64,000 nt of DNA from Flavobacteriaceae bacterium UJ101 (GTDB lineage: Bacteria > Bacteroidota > Bacteroidia > Flavobacteriales > UJ101), in contig CP016269.1 of NCBI GenBank assembly GCA_001880285.1, positions 1,808,501 through 1,872,500 of the forward strand. The letters are read 5' to 3'. Positions 50,475 to 58,782 of the stretch are shown in pieces (positions within the stretch are counted from its first letter, which is position 1; the number at the start of each line of letters is the position of its first letter). The notes below the pieces were generated by a model, which saw only the letters and a program-made list of their open reading frames with translations, was not told where the DNA came from and ran no database searches. A program made the position numbers and the translations under genes.

Positions 50475-51908
50475 ATGGCAGATTCAAGGCGAGCGAGTAT
50501 TCGGGTAATGCGTAAAATGCAACAGGTAGTAGCTTTTCAAAATCGCATTATTTCTTTTTTGGTCAGTATTTTAGTAGCATTATTATTAACGCATTTGCTA
50601 CAAGATGATTCTTTTGTAGATTCTCAAAAATATGTACTTTTTTTATTGTTTCTTTCAGTGGGTTTATGGGTGACAGAAGCTGTACCGCCTTTTGCAGTTG
50701 GTATCATGATTATTGGTTTTCTAGTTTATATTTTAGGAAGTGAAAATTTTATTGAAACTCCAGATGATGTTCAAAAATATGTTAATACATGGAGTAGTAG
50801 TGTAATCTGGTTAATGCTAGGAGGTTTCTTTTTAGCAGAAGGAATGAAAAAAACAGGATTAGATGTTGGTATATTTAAATTAGCAGCTAAGAATTTTGGA
50901 AATAAACCCCAGCAAATTTTATTAGGAATTATGTTAGCAACAGGTTTGGCTTCTATGGTTATGAGTAATACTGCTACGACTGCTATGATGATTGCAAGTG
51001 TAACACCTTTTATTGGGCAATTATCTAAAGATTCTCCTTTTGCAAAAGGATTATTAATTGGAATTCCAGCAGCAGCTTCCATTGGAGGTATGGGGACTAT
51101 TATTGGTTCTCCTCCTAATGCTATTGCGGTGGAAGCTTTAAAAAATGTAGGAGTTGAAGTTAGTTTCTTACAATGGATGCTATTCGGATTCCCAGTTGCA
51201 TTATTATTAATCTTAAGTTTTTGGAAAGTATTGGTTTATAAATATGCACCAAAAGTTGAATCGTTAGACATGAGTTTCTTAACAAAATCAAGTGGTAAAT
51301 TATCAAATGAAAGTATTGTTAGAAGAAACATTGTATTAGGTGTTTTAAGTGTAACAATGATTTTATGGCTTACGAATAAAACACTACATAACATTCCTGT
51401 TTCCGCAGTTTCAGGTATTCCAATTATTTGTTTTACCATGTTTGGAATTGTCACAGCAGATGATGTACGTAAATTACCTTGGGATACTTTAATGTTAGTA
51501 GCGGGAGGATTATCCTTAGGTTTGGCAATTCGTGAAACTGGTTTAGCAGAACATTTTGTAAGGCAATTAAAAGATGTTACATTGAATTTTTATTTGTTGG
51601 TATTTGTATTTGCTTTTGCAACGGTTATCTTTTCAAATATTATGAGTAATACAGCTACAACAACTATATTAGTTCCAATCGCAAGTATTTTGGTGATTGA
51701 TCAACCGTTAGTTTTACCTTTGGTTATTGGTTTGTGTGCAAGTGCAGCATTATTTTTACCTGTATCGACTCCACCCAATGCTATAGCATTTAGTACAGGT
51801 TTATTAAAACAGAAAGATTTTCGTTTAGGTGGAATCTTTATAGGTGTATTAGGTCCTGTATTGATTATTATATGGCTCTTTTTAATGCTTTATTTTATGA
51901 ATTATTAA
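50475..51908 (+). CDS. SLC13/DASS family sodium-coupled anion transporter
   Basis: 477 residues, about 11-12 helices in two inverted halves. The substrate motif Ser-Asn-Thr occurs twice as SNTATTAMMIAS and SNTATTTILVPI, diagnostic of this family. GTIIGSPPNAIAVEAL and LPVSTPPNAIAFSTG are the paired re-entrant motifs. Members import dicarboxylates such as succinate, or sulfate or phosphate. The two sequence halves favour dicarboxylate use but do not prove it. Its end overlaps the convergent small gene by 14 bases. Confidence 0.9.
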   Translation: MADSRRASIRVMRKMQQVVAFQNRIISFLVSILVALLLTHLLQDDSFVDSQKYVLFLLFLSVGLWVTEAVPPFAVGIMIIGFLVYILGSENFIETPDDVQKYVNTWSSSVIWLMLGGFFLAEGMKKTGLDVGIFKLAAKNFGNKPQQILLGIMLATGLASMVMSNTATTAMMIASVTPFIGQLSKDSPFAKGLLIGIPAAASIGGMGTIIGSPPNAIAVEALKNVGVEVSFLQWMLFGFPVALLLILSFWKVLVYKYAPKVESLDMSFLTKSSGKLSNESIVRRNIVLGVLSVTMILWLTNKTLHNIPVSAVSGIPIICFTMFGIVTADDVRKLPWDTLMLVAGGLSLGLAIRETGLAEHFVRQLKDVTLNFYLLVFVFAFATVIFSNIMSNTATTTILVPIASILVIDQPLVLPLVIGLCASAALFLPVSTPPNAIAFSTGLLKQKDFRLGGIFIGVLGPVLIIIWLFLMLYFMNY

Positions 51909-52122
51909 TTTTATTAATCTCTTCATTACGTTCCTTTTCTTTTTGACGTTTAAAATAACGCCATAATAAAAAACAAGGAATGACAAGAAACATAAGCACA
52001 AGCGTTCCAAATCCCATAAAACGTTGATGAAGTATTTCGTCTAATTCAATAAAATGGTAATAAGCAGCACACCCAAATAATAGGAATGCGATAAATAAGG
52101 TTATATAAGTAGCATATTTCAT
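51895..52122 (-). CDS. Small hypothetical membrane protein
   Basis: 75 residues with two helices (ATYITLFIAFLLFGCAAYYHF and FGTLVLMFLVIPCFLLWRYF) and a charged tail KRQKEKERNEE. No family recognised. Its ATG overlaps the dgt stop by four bases (ATGA), so it is the last gene of that operon. Confidence 0.65.
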   Translation of the reverse strand: MKYATYITLFIAFLLFGCAAYYHFIELDEILHQRFMGFGTLVLMFLVIPCFLLWRYFKRQKEKERNEEINKINNS

Positions 52123-53459
52123 GATGGTAGTTCAATTCCTTTAAGTTTTTTATACAATGAGATTGCATTTTTGTCGGTCATTTCTGAAACAAAACTGGTA
52201 ATTTTTTGAATTCTAGTATACAATAAATCTTCTTCATTAGGAGAATACTCAATAGGGAGTAATTTGAGAATATGTTGATCGTAATAAGACCCTTTTCCTT
52301 CGTGATTAAGATTAACAGCTGTAACAAAGGTGTCTAAGATTCCGGTGATAATTTCATGACCTGAAGCTTCTGTTTCTAATACTTTAGGATGATTGTATAC
52401 TTTTTCAATTGTAAGTCGTTTTATATCTTCTACCTGAGCATTATATTTACTTTTGTCTAGTAAAGCATAATTAAAAGTTCCACATAGAATGGCTTCTTCA
52501 TTTTCAATAAAAACCTGAGCTAGATCTTGAACTAGCACTCCAATTGTTAAGGCTCTTAAATAACTAAAACGGTCAGAAGGAACCTTCATCTTATGGTATT
52601 TTTCAGTAATTAATACATCTTTAACAATAGGAATCATAAATTCGAGAGCAGCATCCTCCTGAATCCATCCTAAATTTAAACCATCTTCAAAATCAATAAT
52701 GGAATAACAAATATCATCAGCAGCTTCTAATAAGTAAGCTAATGGGTGACGCATCCAACTGTGTGAATCTATTTTTTCGAGATTCAATTCTTGAGCAATC
52801 GCTTCAAATTGTTCATTTTCTGACTGAAAGAAACCAAATTTCTTTTGAGATTTTAGTGGATGTTCAACAGGTAAGGAGTTTTTTGGATATTTAGTAAAAG
52901 TTCCTAAAGTCGCATAAGTTAAACGAATTCCCCCTGTAATTCCATTGTTATGTTGGGTTAGAATTTTAAAACCATTGGCATTTCCTTCAAAACGTGTTAA
53001 ATCATGCCATTGCTCAGGAGTTAAGTATTCCTTATATTGTAGTCCTTTACCATTAGAAAAGTAATTTCCAATAGCTTTTTCACCAAAATGACCAAAAGGA
53101 GGGTTTCCAATATCATGAGCTAAACATGCTGCTGCTACAATCGCTCCAAAATCATCAATTTGATAACCTAAAACTTCTTTTAAATGAGGATGTTTATCTA
53201 ATATCATTTTACCAGCAATACGTCCTAATGAACGTCCAACACTAGAAGTTTCTAAACTATGTGTAAGACGATTATGGACAAACCCACTTTTAGGTAAAGG
53301 AATTACTTGTGTTTTGTCTTGCAAACGTCGAAATGCAGATGAAAATACAATTCGATCAAAATCTACTTCAAATCCAGAACGGATAGGGTTTTCTTCAATT
53401 CGTAATCGTTTTGTTGTGTCACCGTCACGGCGTAAGGATAAAAGGTTTTCCCAGTTCAT
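52119..53459 (-). CDS. dgt: Deoxyguanosinetriphosphate triphosphohydrolase
   Basis: Hydrolyses dGTP to deoxyguanosine and triphosphate; in many bacteria it limits dNTPs. 446 residues with an HD metal site: His67 in NRLTHSLET, and His115-Asp116 in CLAHDIGNPPFGHFGE. The later aspartate is probably in YLLEAADDICYSIIDFED. Family members may act on several dNTPs. It lies two bases behind the RDD gene and overlaps the small gene downstream. Confidence 0.9.
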   Translation of the reverse strand: MNWENLLSLRRDGDTTKRLRIEENPIRSGFEVDFDRIVFSSAFRRLQDKTQVIPLPKSGFVHNRLTHSLETSSVGRSLGRIAGKMILDKHPHLKEVLGYQIDDFGAIVAAACLAHDIGNPPFGHFGEKAIGNYFSNGKGLQYKEYLTPEQWHDLTRFEGNANGFKILTQHNNGITGGIRLTYATLGTFTKYPKNSLPVEHPLKSQKKFGFFQSENEQFEAIAQELNLEKIDSHSWMRHPLAYLLEAADDICYSIIDFEDGLNLGWIQEDAALEFMIPIVKDVLITEKYHKMKVPSDRFSYLRALTIGVLVQDLAQVFIENEEAILCGTFNYALLDKSKYNAQVEDIKRLTIEKVYNHPKVLETEASGHEIITGILDTFVTAVNLNHEGKGSYYDQHILKLLPIEYSPNEEDLLYTRIQKITSFVSEMTDKNAISLYKKLKGIELPS

Positions 53460-53461
53460 TT

Positions 53462-53953
53462 TTACTTTATTTCGTTTTCAATTCCAATTTGATCAATCAG
53501 GTCAACTGGATTATTTTTCATTTCTTCCCATTTCTTTTTATTGACAACATATGTGTCAGTAACGGTATCGTGAAATCCTCTTTTTGATTCTCTTAAAAAA
53601 GATAATGAATCAAAAGGAATAAGTCTACAGATGCTTCTATAAAAAGATTTCTTAATGTCTACAATATTTCCTTGATTATCTACAGCAATACTACCAGTTA
53701 CTATTTTTCCAATAGTACGTCCTCTTAATAAATATTCTTGGATGAAATAAAAAAGAATCATTAATAAATAGGGGATTATATAATTTATGATAAAAGGATG
53801 TGATGTTTCTAATGTTTCTAGATTAATTGAGAAAACAAATGAAAACATAATCAGAACAATAAAAGTGACTAAAAAAAGGATACTATCAATTAATGAATTG
53901 ATAAATCGTTCTGTTCTTCTCAGTTTGATACTTTCAAGGCCTTTTTCAGTCAT
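53462..53953 (-). CDS. RDD family membrane protein
   Basis: 163 residues. The name-giving R-D-D pattern is altered to RFINSLIDSILFLV (R ... D). Two further helices follow: INYIIPYLLMILFYFIQEYLL, then the conserved GRTIGKIVTGSIAVDNQG. The family has unknown functions, with some members in ion transport. Two bases separate it from each neighbour, so it is in the DUF3109-RDD-dgt operon. Confidence 0.8.
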   Translation of the reverse strand: MTEKGLESIKLRRTERFINSLIDSILFLVTFIVLIMFSFVFSINLETLETSHPFIINYIIPYLLMILFYFIQEYLLRGRTIGKIVTGSIAVDNQGNIVDIKKSFYRSICRLIPFDSLSFLRESKRGFHDTVTDTYVVNKKKWEEMKNNPVDLIDQIGIENEIK

Positions 53954-53955
53954 GG

Positions 53956-54537
53956 TTATTTTTTTAGATTCTTTTGATATTCTTGAGCAACTAAAGATAA
54001 TTCATTATACCAATCTTCTCCAAATTTACGAATTAGAGATTCTTTTGTGAATTGATAAATAGGAACTTGTAATTCCTTTCCTAAAGAGCAAGCATCATCA
54101 CAAATGGGCCAACGGTGATAGTTGACAGCAGAAAATTCACTATAATCCGTTACTCGAATAGGATATAGATGACAAGAAATAGGTTTTTTCCAATCTACTT
54201 TACCATCATTATAGGCTTTTTCAATAGCACAACTAGCTGTTCCATTTTCTTCAAAAATTACATAAGCACATTCTTTTTGATTAACAAGAGGTGTTACATA
54301 ATCTCCTTCATGATCAATAATATGTTTCCCTTGTTCTTCAATAGCTTGAATACCTTCTAATCTCATATACGGTTTGACACTATCATAAATTTGATCGAGG
54401 ATTAAAGTTTCGTTTTCTTCCAAAGGTGCTCCAGATTCCCCTTCAACACAGCAAATCCCTTTACACTTTGATATATTGCAAACAAATTCTTTTTCAATTA
54501 TGTCCTCTGAAACTAATGTTTTACCTAAATGAATCAT
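53956..54537 (-). CDS. DUF3109 family cysteine-rich protein
   Basis: 193 residues. The cysteine cluster CNISKCKGICC (residues about 20-30) and later conserved cysteines (SCAIEKAY, ISCHLYPIRVT, ICDDACSLG) fit DUF3109, a YkgJ-like family that probably binds an Fe-S cluster or zinc. Function is unknown. It heads the operon. A -7 element ends four bases before its ATG, suggesting a leaderless message. Confidence 0.85.
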   Translation of the reverse strand: MIHLGKTLVSEDIIEKEFVCNISKCKGICCVEGESGAPLEENETLILDQIYDSVKPYMRLEGIQAIEEQGKHIIDHEGDYVTPLVNQKECAYVIFEENGTASCAIEKAYNDGKVDWKKPISCHLYPIRVTDYSEFSAVNYHRWPICDDACSLGKELQVPIYQFTKESLIRKFGEDWYNELSLVAQEYQKNLKK

Positions 54538-54541
54538 GTTG

Positions 54542-54549
54542 CAAATTTA
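54542..54549 (-). promoter_or_regulatory. -7 element (TAAATTTG) immediately before the DUF3109 start codon
   Basis: TAAATTTG on the minus strand, followed by only CAAC before the ATG at 54537. This is the same arrangement as at hemH. Confidence 0.4.
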
Positions 54550-54629
54550 AGTTTTAGAAATGATAATGAATCGTCTTTCATGATAAAAATACAGCAGATC
54601 GAAAAATTGTTCAATAAAGTTTATAAAAT

Positions 54630-54645
54630 ACTATCTTTCGATAGT
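54630..54645. promoter_or_regulatory. Palindrome ACTATC-tttc-GATAGT upstream of marC
   Basis: Perfect 6-bp arms with a 4-base spacer between the divergent DUF3109 and MarC genes. It may be a small operator. The arms resemble inverted halves of the tetR operator at 35591, but in the opposite order. Confidence 0.3.
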
Positions 54646-54679
54646 TAAACTCGATCATATTCTAGAGGTTTAATCGACT

Positions 54680-54687
54680 TATATTTG
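54680..54687 (+). promoter_or_regulatory. -7 element (TATATTTG) of the marC gene
   Basis: Fits TAnnTTTG and lies 27 bases before ATG 54715, which supports that ATG over the earlier in-frame start at 54685. Confidence 0.5.
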
Positions 54688-54714
54688 TTTATTTTGCACA
54701 AAAATTACAAGGCT

Positions 54715-55326
54715 ATGCTAGATACAATCTTAAATTATGAATTAAACTTTGATGGGAATCAGATTTGGCAGTGTTTTTTATTACTTTTTACGATTATTGA
54801 TATGATTGGGAATATTCCTGTTATCATAGCCATGAGTAAAGGGAGTAAACAAGTTATAAACCCTGTTTCGATTTCACTTTCAGTAGGGCTTATCTTCATA
54901 TCTTTTCTATTTGTTGGACAAACATTATTAGGATGGTTACATGTTGATATTGAATCGTTTGCAGTAGCAGGGTCTATTGTGTTATTTTTTATAGCAATAG
55001 AACTGATCTTAGGAATTGAATTACATAAAGCAGGAGAAGATAATCTTTCAGGAGGAGGAATTGTACCTATAGCCTTTCCTTTGATTGCAGGACCAGGGTC
55101 TTTGACATTAATTTTAACTTTAAGAGCTGATCATGCAATAGAAAATATTATTATTGGAATTTTGTTAAATGTAATTGTTATCTTTATAGGGATAAAATTT
55201 TCACCTGTTATATCACGTTATATAAGTGAAGGTGTTTTATCAGTAATTAAAAAAGTATTTGGGGTAATTTTATTGGCTATTTGTATACGATTATTTAGTG
55301 ATTATGCACCTCAATTGTTTCAATAA
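54715..55326 (+). CDS. MarC family integral membrane protein
   Basis: 203 residues from ATG 54715, six predicted helices. FTIIDMIGNIPVIIAMSKG near the start and GIVPIAFPLIAGPGSLTLIL in the middle match MarC, including the family's conserved P-x-x-P-L-x-x-G-P-G. The role is uncertain; some members are named amino-acid transporters, but the link to antibiotic resistance has been withdrawn. A start at 54685 would lie at the promoter and is rejected. Confidence 0.88.
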   Translation: MLDTILNYELNFDGNQIWQCFLLLFTIIDMIGNIPVIIAMSKGSKQVINPVSISLSVGLIFISFLFVGQTLLGWLHVDIESFAVAGSIVLFFIAIELILGIELHKAGEDNLSGGGIVPIAFPLIAGPGSLTLILTLRADHAIENIIIGILLNVIVIFIGIKFSPVISRYISEGVLSVIKKVFGVILLAICIRLFSDYAPQLFQ

Positions 55327-55338
55327 AAAAAGTAAATC

Positions 55339-55551
55339 ATGAAATATTTTTATTACATTTTAATTATCGTTTTTATAGGATTAATTGGATACAATCTTTA
55401 TGAAATGGATTTTACAGAGCTAAGTTCACCTGTAAATTATATTGGATGGGTTTGTGTCTTATCAGGATTTTGTGGTTTAATTTTAACCATAATCATGCTT
55501 AAAGTAAATTCAATAAAGGATATTAACGCGAAAACAGACGATAAAAAGTGA
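55339..55551 (+). CDS. Small hypothetical membrane protein
   Basis: 70 residues with two helices: YYILIIVFIGLIGYNLYEM and YIGWVCVLSGFCGLILTIIML. No family recognised. It follows marC by 12 bases and is probably co-transcribed; a hairpin terminator follows. Confidence 0.65.
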   Translation: MKYFYYILIIVFIGLIGYNLYEMDFTELSSPVNYIGWVCVLSGFCGLILTIIMLKVNSIKDINAKTDDKK

Positions 55552-55648
55552 TTTTTCATCTAAATTTCTTTTATTTTTTTATTAAACGATATAAATTTGA
55601 GTGAATCTTTTATATAAGATTTATTTAAAAAAGTGGTTTGAAAATTAG

Positions 55649-55676
55649 AGGGTGTTACAAAGTAATGCCCTTTATT
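55649..55676. terminator. Bidirectional terminator between marC unit and rnpA
   Basis: Stem AGGGTGTTAC / GTAATGCCCT with two G-U pairs, loop AAA, followed by a long T-run on the plus strand. The rnpA stop codon lies at its edge. Confidence 0.65.
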
Positions 55677-56028
55677 TTTTTTCTAATTTTTCTAAAATAG
55701 TTTTTATGGATGTTTCAATAAGCAAATAAGACTTTATTTTTCTACTGGTATAAATTAGTATAAAATCAAAACCTTTTTCATTTAAATCATATTTATTTAA
55801 ACGATAAGCCTCACGCATTAATCTTTTTACTCGATTTCGATCTACGGCTAGTTTAAAGTTTCTTTTAGATACAGAAAAGGCTACTTGATTGATATCTGAA
55901 GTTTCATTTTTAATATAAACAATACGAATAGGGTGTTGAACAAAACTTTTTCCTTCAGAAAAAAGTCGTTCAATTGATTTTTTGCTTTTAAGTTTTTCTT
56001 CTTTACTTAATGTATAGCGTTTTATCAA
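55672..56028 (-). CDS. rnpA: Ribonuclease P protein component
   Basis: Protein subunit of RNase P, which matures the 5' ends of tRNAs. The RNR motif is RNRVKRLMREAYR; the start KEEKLKSKKSIERLFSEGKSF is typical. I use TTG 56028 (118 residues) as the start: there is no ATG, and a promoter element at 56045-56052 leaves the longer version from 56088 outside the message. rpmH is not next to it, as often in Bacteroidota. Confidence 0.88.
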   Translation of the reverse strand: MIKRYTLSKEEKLKSKKSIERLFSEGKSFVQHPIRIVYIKNETSDINQVAFSVSKRNFKLAVDRNRVKRLMREAYRLNKYDLNEKGFDFILIYTSRKIKSYLLIETSIKTILEKLEKK

Positions 56029-56044
56029 CGTAATATAATTTTTG

Positions 56045-56052
56045 CAAAAATA
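56045..56052 (-). promoter_or_regulatory. -7 element (TATTTTTG) of rnpA
   Basis: Fits TAnnTTTG on the minus strand; about 16 bases upstream of the proposed TTG start. Confidence 0.45.
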
Positions 56053-56099
56053 CACTTTTTGATTGTCTAAAATACTATAGAAATCCAAAAAATAAATTG

Positions 56100-56107
56100 T
56101 AATTTTG
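56100..56107 (+). promoter_or_regulatory. -7 element (TAATTTTG) of the bacilliredoxin gene
   Basis: Fits TAnnTTTG; 30 bases upstream of ATG 56138, divergent from rnpA. Confidence 0.5.
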
Positions 56108-56137
56108 TATGAAACAGTTTAAAAATATACAAAAGAT

Positions 56138-56548
56138 ATGTATCCAGAAGAATTAGTATTACCTATGAAAGGTGAATTAACACAAAATGGTTTTGAAGAT
56201 TTAACCTCTCCAGAAGCTGTAGAAATATTATTAAAAAAGGAAGGAACTACTTTAGTTGTGGTGAATTCAGTTTGTGGTTGTGCTGCAGGAGCTGCTCGTC
56301 CAGGTGTTATAATGTCGTTAACAGGATCTAAAACGCCAGATAATATGGGAACCGTTTTTGCAGGATTTGATAAAGATGCTACCGATGTTGCAAGAGGACA
56401 TATGTTACCTTTTCCTCCTTCATCTCCTTCCGTTGCATTATTTAAAGATGGAGAATTGGTTCACATGGTAGAACGTCATCATATAGAAGGAAGAACAGCT
56501 GAAATGATTGCAGAAAATTTAAAAACAGCTTACGAAGAGTATTGTTAA
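56138..56548 (+). CDS. Bacilliredoxin (BrxA/BrxB, YphP/YqiW family)
   Basis: 136 residues of the thioredoxin-fold UPF0403 family. The active site is Cys46-Gly-Cys48 in VNSVCGCAAGAARPG; in Bacillus it removes bacillithiol from proteins. VALFKDGELVHMVERHHIEG is the conserved end. This fits the occurrence of bacillithiol in some Bacteroidota; synthesis genes are not in the window, but a DinB/YfiT-like protein is at 39204. Confidence 0.9.
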   Translation: MYPEELVLPMKGELTQNGFEDLTSPEAVEILLKKEGTTLVVVNSVCGCAAGAARPGVIMSLTGSKTPDNMGTVFAGFDKDATDVARGHMLPFPPSSPSVALFKDGELVHMVERHHIEGRTAEMIAENLKTAYEEYC

Positions 56549-56569
56549 GACTCTATTTATAATCAATAT

Positions 56570-56595
56570 AAAGCACTCTTTTGAGTGCTTTTTTT
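56570..56595 (+). terminator. Intrinsic terminator of the bacilliredoxin gene
   Basis: Perfect 9-bp stem AAAGCACTC / GAGTGCTTT, loop TTTT, and T-run. It ends four bases before the start codon of dinB. Confidence 0.85.
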
Positions 56596-56598
56596 AAC

Positions 56599-57702
56599 TT
56601 GGAAAATCAACTGGCAAATAGAAAAATTATTCACATTGATATGGATGCCTTTTATGCATCCGTAGAGCAATATGATAATCCTGATTTAAGGGGGAAGCCT
56701 ATTGCTGTAGGTGGTGGAAGCGATCGTGGAGTGGTAGCGGCAGCAAGTTATGAATCTCGTAAATTTGGTGTGCGATCAGCTATGTCAGGAAAGCAGGCTA
56801 AAAAATTATGTCCAGATTTGATTTTTGTAAAAGCTCGTTTTTCACGTTATAAAGAGGTTTCAACTCAAATTCGAAAAATCTTTTATGAGTATACCGATTT
56901 GGTAGAGCCTTTGTCTTTAGATGAAGCTTTTTTAGATGTAACAGTGAATAAAATAAATAATCCTTCTGCGACCTTTATAGCAGAAGAAATTCGTGCTAAA
57001 ATTTTTGAAAAGACAGGGCTTACAGCTTCGGCAGGGATCTCTGTTAATAAATTTCTTGCTAAAATTGCTTCGGATGAAAATAAACCCAATGGTCAATATT
57101 TAATTCCTCCACATAAAATAGAATCTTTTTTAGAAGATCTTCGTATTGAGCGTTTCTTTGGTATAGGTAAGGTTACGGCTGATAAAATGAAAAAGATGGG
57201 AATTTTTACAGGAAAAGATCTAAAAGAATGGCCGCTAGAAGAGTTGGAAAAGCGTTTTAAGAGCTCTGGAAGACATTACTATCAGATTGTAAGAGGAATT
57301 CATCAGTCTCCTGTAAAACCGTTTAGAGAACGCAAATCGTTAAGTGCAGAACGTACTTTTAGTGAAGATATTATTGACGTTACAGTTTTAGATGAAAAAT
57401 TGTTTGAAATTTGTAGAGAAGTGAATCAGCGTTTAAAAAAAGGTGATTTTAGAGGGAAAACCGTTACATTAAAAATAAAGTATAAAGATTTTACCGTTTC
57501 AACGCGTAGTAAGACATTTGATTTCTATTTCAATGATTATAAAACGATTTATTCTGAGGCAAAAGAGCTGTTACTAGCTAATTTCCCTAAAAAATTCATT
57601 CGTTTACTAGGTGTTGGGGTTTCTAATTTTGAAAAAGAAGAAGAACCACAAGAGTTTAAACCGTATCAAATTGAAATTCCATTTAAAGGTTTTTATGAAT
57701 AG
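56599..57702 (+). CDS. dinB: DNA polymerase IV (Y-family)
   Basis: Error-prone translesion polymerase. 367 residues from TTG 56599. The catalytic acidic residues are in IHIDMDAFYASVEQ and LSLDEAFLDV; GISVNKFLAKIASDENKPNG is another signature. The little-finger domain ends LLGVGVSNF, and no beta-clamp peptide beyond QIEIPF is evident (this may be the clamp motif). The next ATG would remove the first catalytic aspartate, so a TTG start is required. The start is four bases behind a terminator. Confidence 0.93.
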   Translation: MENQLANRKIIHIDMDAFYASVEQYDNPDLRGKPIAVGGGSDRGVVAAASYESRKFGVRSAMSGKQAKKLCPDLIFVKARFSRYKEVSTQIRKIFYEYTDLVEPLSLDEAFLDVTVNKINNPSATFIAEEIRAKIFEKTGLTASAGISVNKFLAKIASDENKPNGQYLIPPHKIESFLEDLRIERFFGIGKVTADKMKKMGIFTGKDLKEWPLEELEKRFKSSGRHYYQIVRGIHQSPVKPFRERKSLSAERTFSEDIIDVTVLDEKLFEICREVNQRLKKGDFRGKTVTLKIKYKDFTVSTRSKTFDFYFNDYKTIYSEAKELLLANFPKKFIRLLGVGVSNFEKEEEPQEFKPYQIEIPFKGFYE

Positions 57703-57728
57703 ATTTGAAATTAGAATTGTAAAAGATC

Positions 57729-58214
57729 TTACTTTAAACATTTATACATTATGAAAGTGTCAACTAAACCTAATTTAACATGTCTAAAGCCATTAGGTGT
57801 TATCCCAATTATCTCAAAACCAAAGAACTTCCATAAATCAACGGCTCTTTTGTTGGTGCTAACTACAATATTAAATTGAATACCTTCAAATCCTCTTTCT
57901 TTAGCAATTTGTAGTGAATGTTCGCAAAGTTTTTTCCCAATTCCTTTTCCTTGAGAAATTGGATTTACCATATAGCTACAGTTTGCAATATGATTTCCTA
58001 AACCAATTTGATTAGGTTTTATAATATAGGTTCCTAATATTTGTTCATGATCTTCTATTACAAATGTTTCCATGTAATTAGCAAACCAATGTTTTTTCAA
58101 ATCCTTTTTTGGAGTATTAGGCGTAAAAACATAGGTGTCTCCCGATTCAATCACTTTTGAAAATATTTCCCAAATGGATTCAAAATCTGTTTCTAAAGCT
58201 TTTCTTATATTCAA
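57729..58214 (-). CDS. GNAT family N-acetyltransferase
   Basis: 161 residues. The acetyl-CoA site is MVNPISQGKGIGKKLCEHSL (Q-G-x-G-I-G-x-x-L) and the later NKRAVDLWKFFGFEIIG is typical. It resembles phosphinothricin acetyltransferase-like GNATs, but substrates cannot be predicted. It lies 26 bases behind the small membrane protein gene on the same strand. Confidence 0.85.
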   Translation of the reverse strand: MNIRKALETDFESIWEIFSKVIESGDTYVFTPNTPKKDLKKHWFANYMETFVIEDHEQILGTYIIKPNQIGLGNHIANCSYMVNPISQGKGIGKKLCEHSLQIAKERGFEGIQFNIVVSTNKRAVDLWKFFGFEIIGITPNGFRHVKLGLVDTFIMYKCLK

Positions 58215-58240
58215 TTTTTATTGTTTTTTATGAGAAATAT

Positions 58241-58708
58241 TTAATTCGTTGAATCAAAAATTTGCTTTCTAGTTAAGATAAGACCAATGGTCATCAGTGT
58301 ACAAAAAGTAAAAGGCATAATAAATAAAGATATTCCCGTTTTGGTATAAAATATAAATACACTGTAAGCATCTTGAAATCCTAGCCAAATAAGTGCAATA
58401 AACATAAACCACCATGCCCATTTTTGTTTATGCTTTAATGCAAAGTATGAAATCATGATAATGGAAAAAGCTCCAATAATAATATTAACGGAACTTAAGG
58501 AAGATAAAAGCTCCAAAAAATCTCCTGAATTATGTGATAAATTCGATATATCATGGAAGCTAAAGTCCAATTTGCCTAAAATTAAATTCCATTCTGAGTT
58601 AGGATTGTTTTTTGAAATAAGGGAGGTGATAAGCATAATGAAACCTGCTGTAAAAGGAATAAATCCTGCCGCAAAGTTCCATTGCCAGTGTTTGATAGTT
58701 GTATTCAT
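58241..58708 (-). CDS. Hypothetical four-helix membrane protein
   Basis: 155 residues with helices at about 10-30, 70-92, 97-118 and 125-147 ([53 protein letters not shown]). No family recognised with certainty. Co-directional with the GNAT gene, 26 bases apart. Confidence 0.65.
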   Translation of the reverse strand: MNTTIKHWQWNFAAGFIPFTAGFIMLITSLISKNNPNSEWNLILGKLDFSFHDISNLSHNSGDFLELLSSLSSVNIIIGAFSIIMISYFALKHKQKWAWWFMFIALIWLGFQDAYSVFIFYTKTGISLFIMPFTFCTLMTIGLILTRKQIFDSTN

Positions 58709-58782
58709 GATTATAAAATTTGTAATATATTTTATTAAATAATATTTAAATTACAAAATGAATTGTACTTTTAATTCAATTC

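Noticed and set aside
54630-54645. Second binding site for the TetR protein of 34820-35500
   Set aside because: The half sites occur in inverted order compared with the 35591 operator and the site lies 19 kb away next to unrelated genes.
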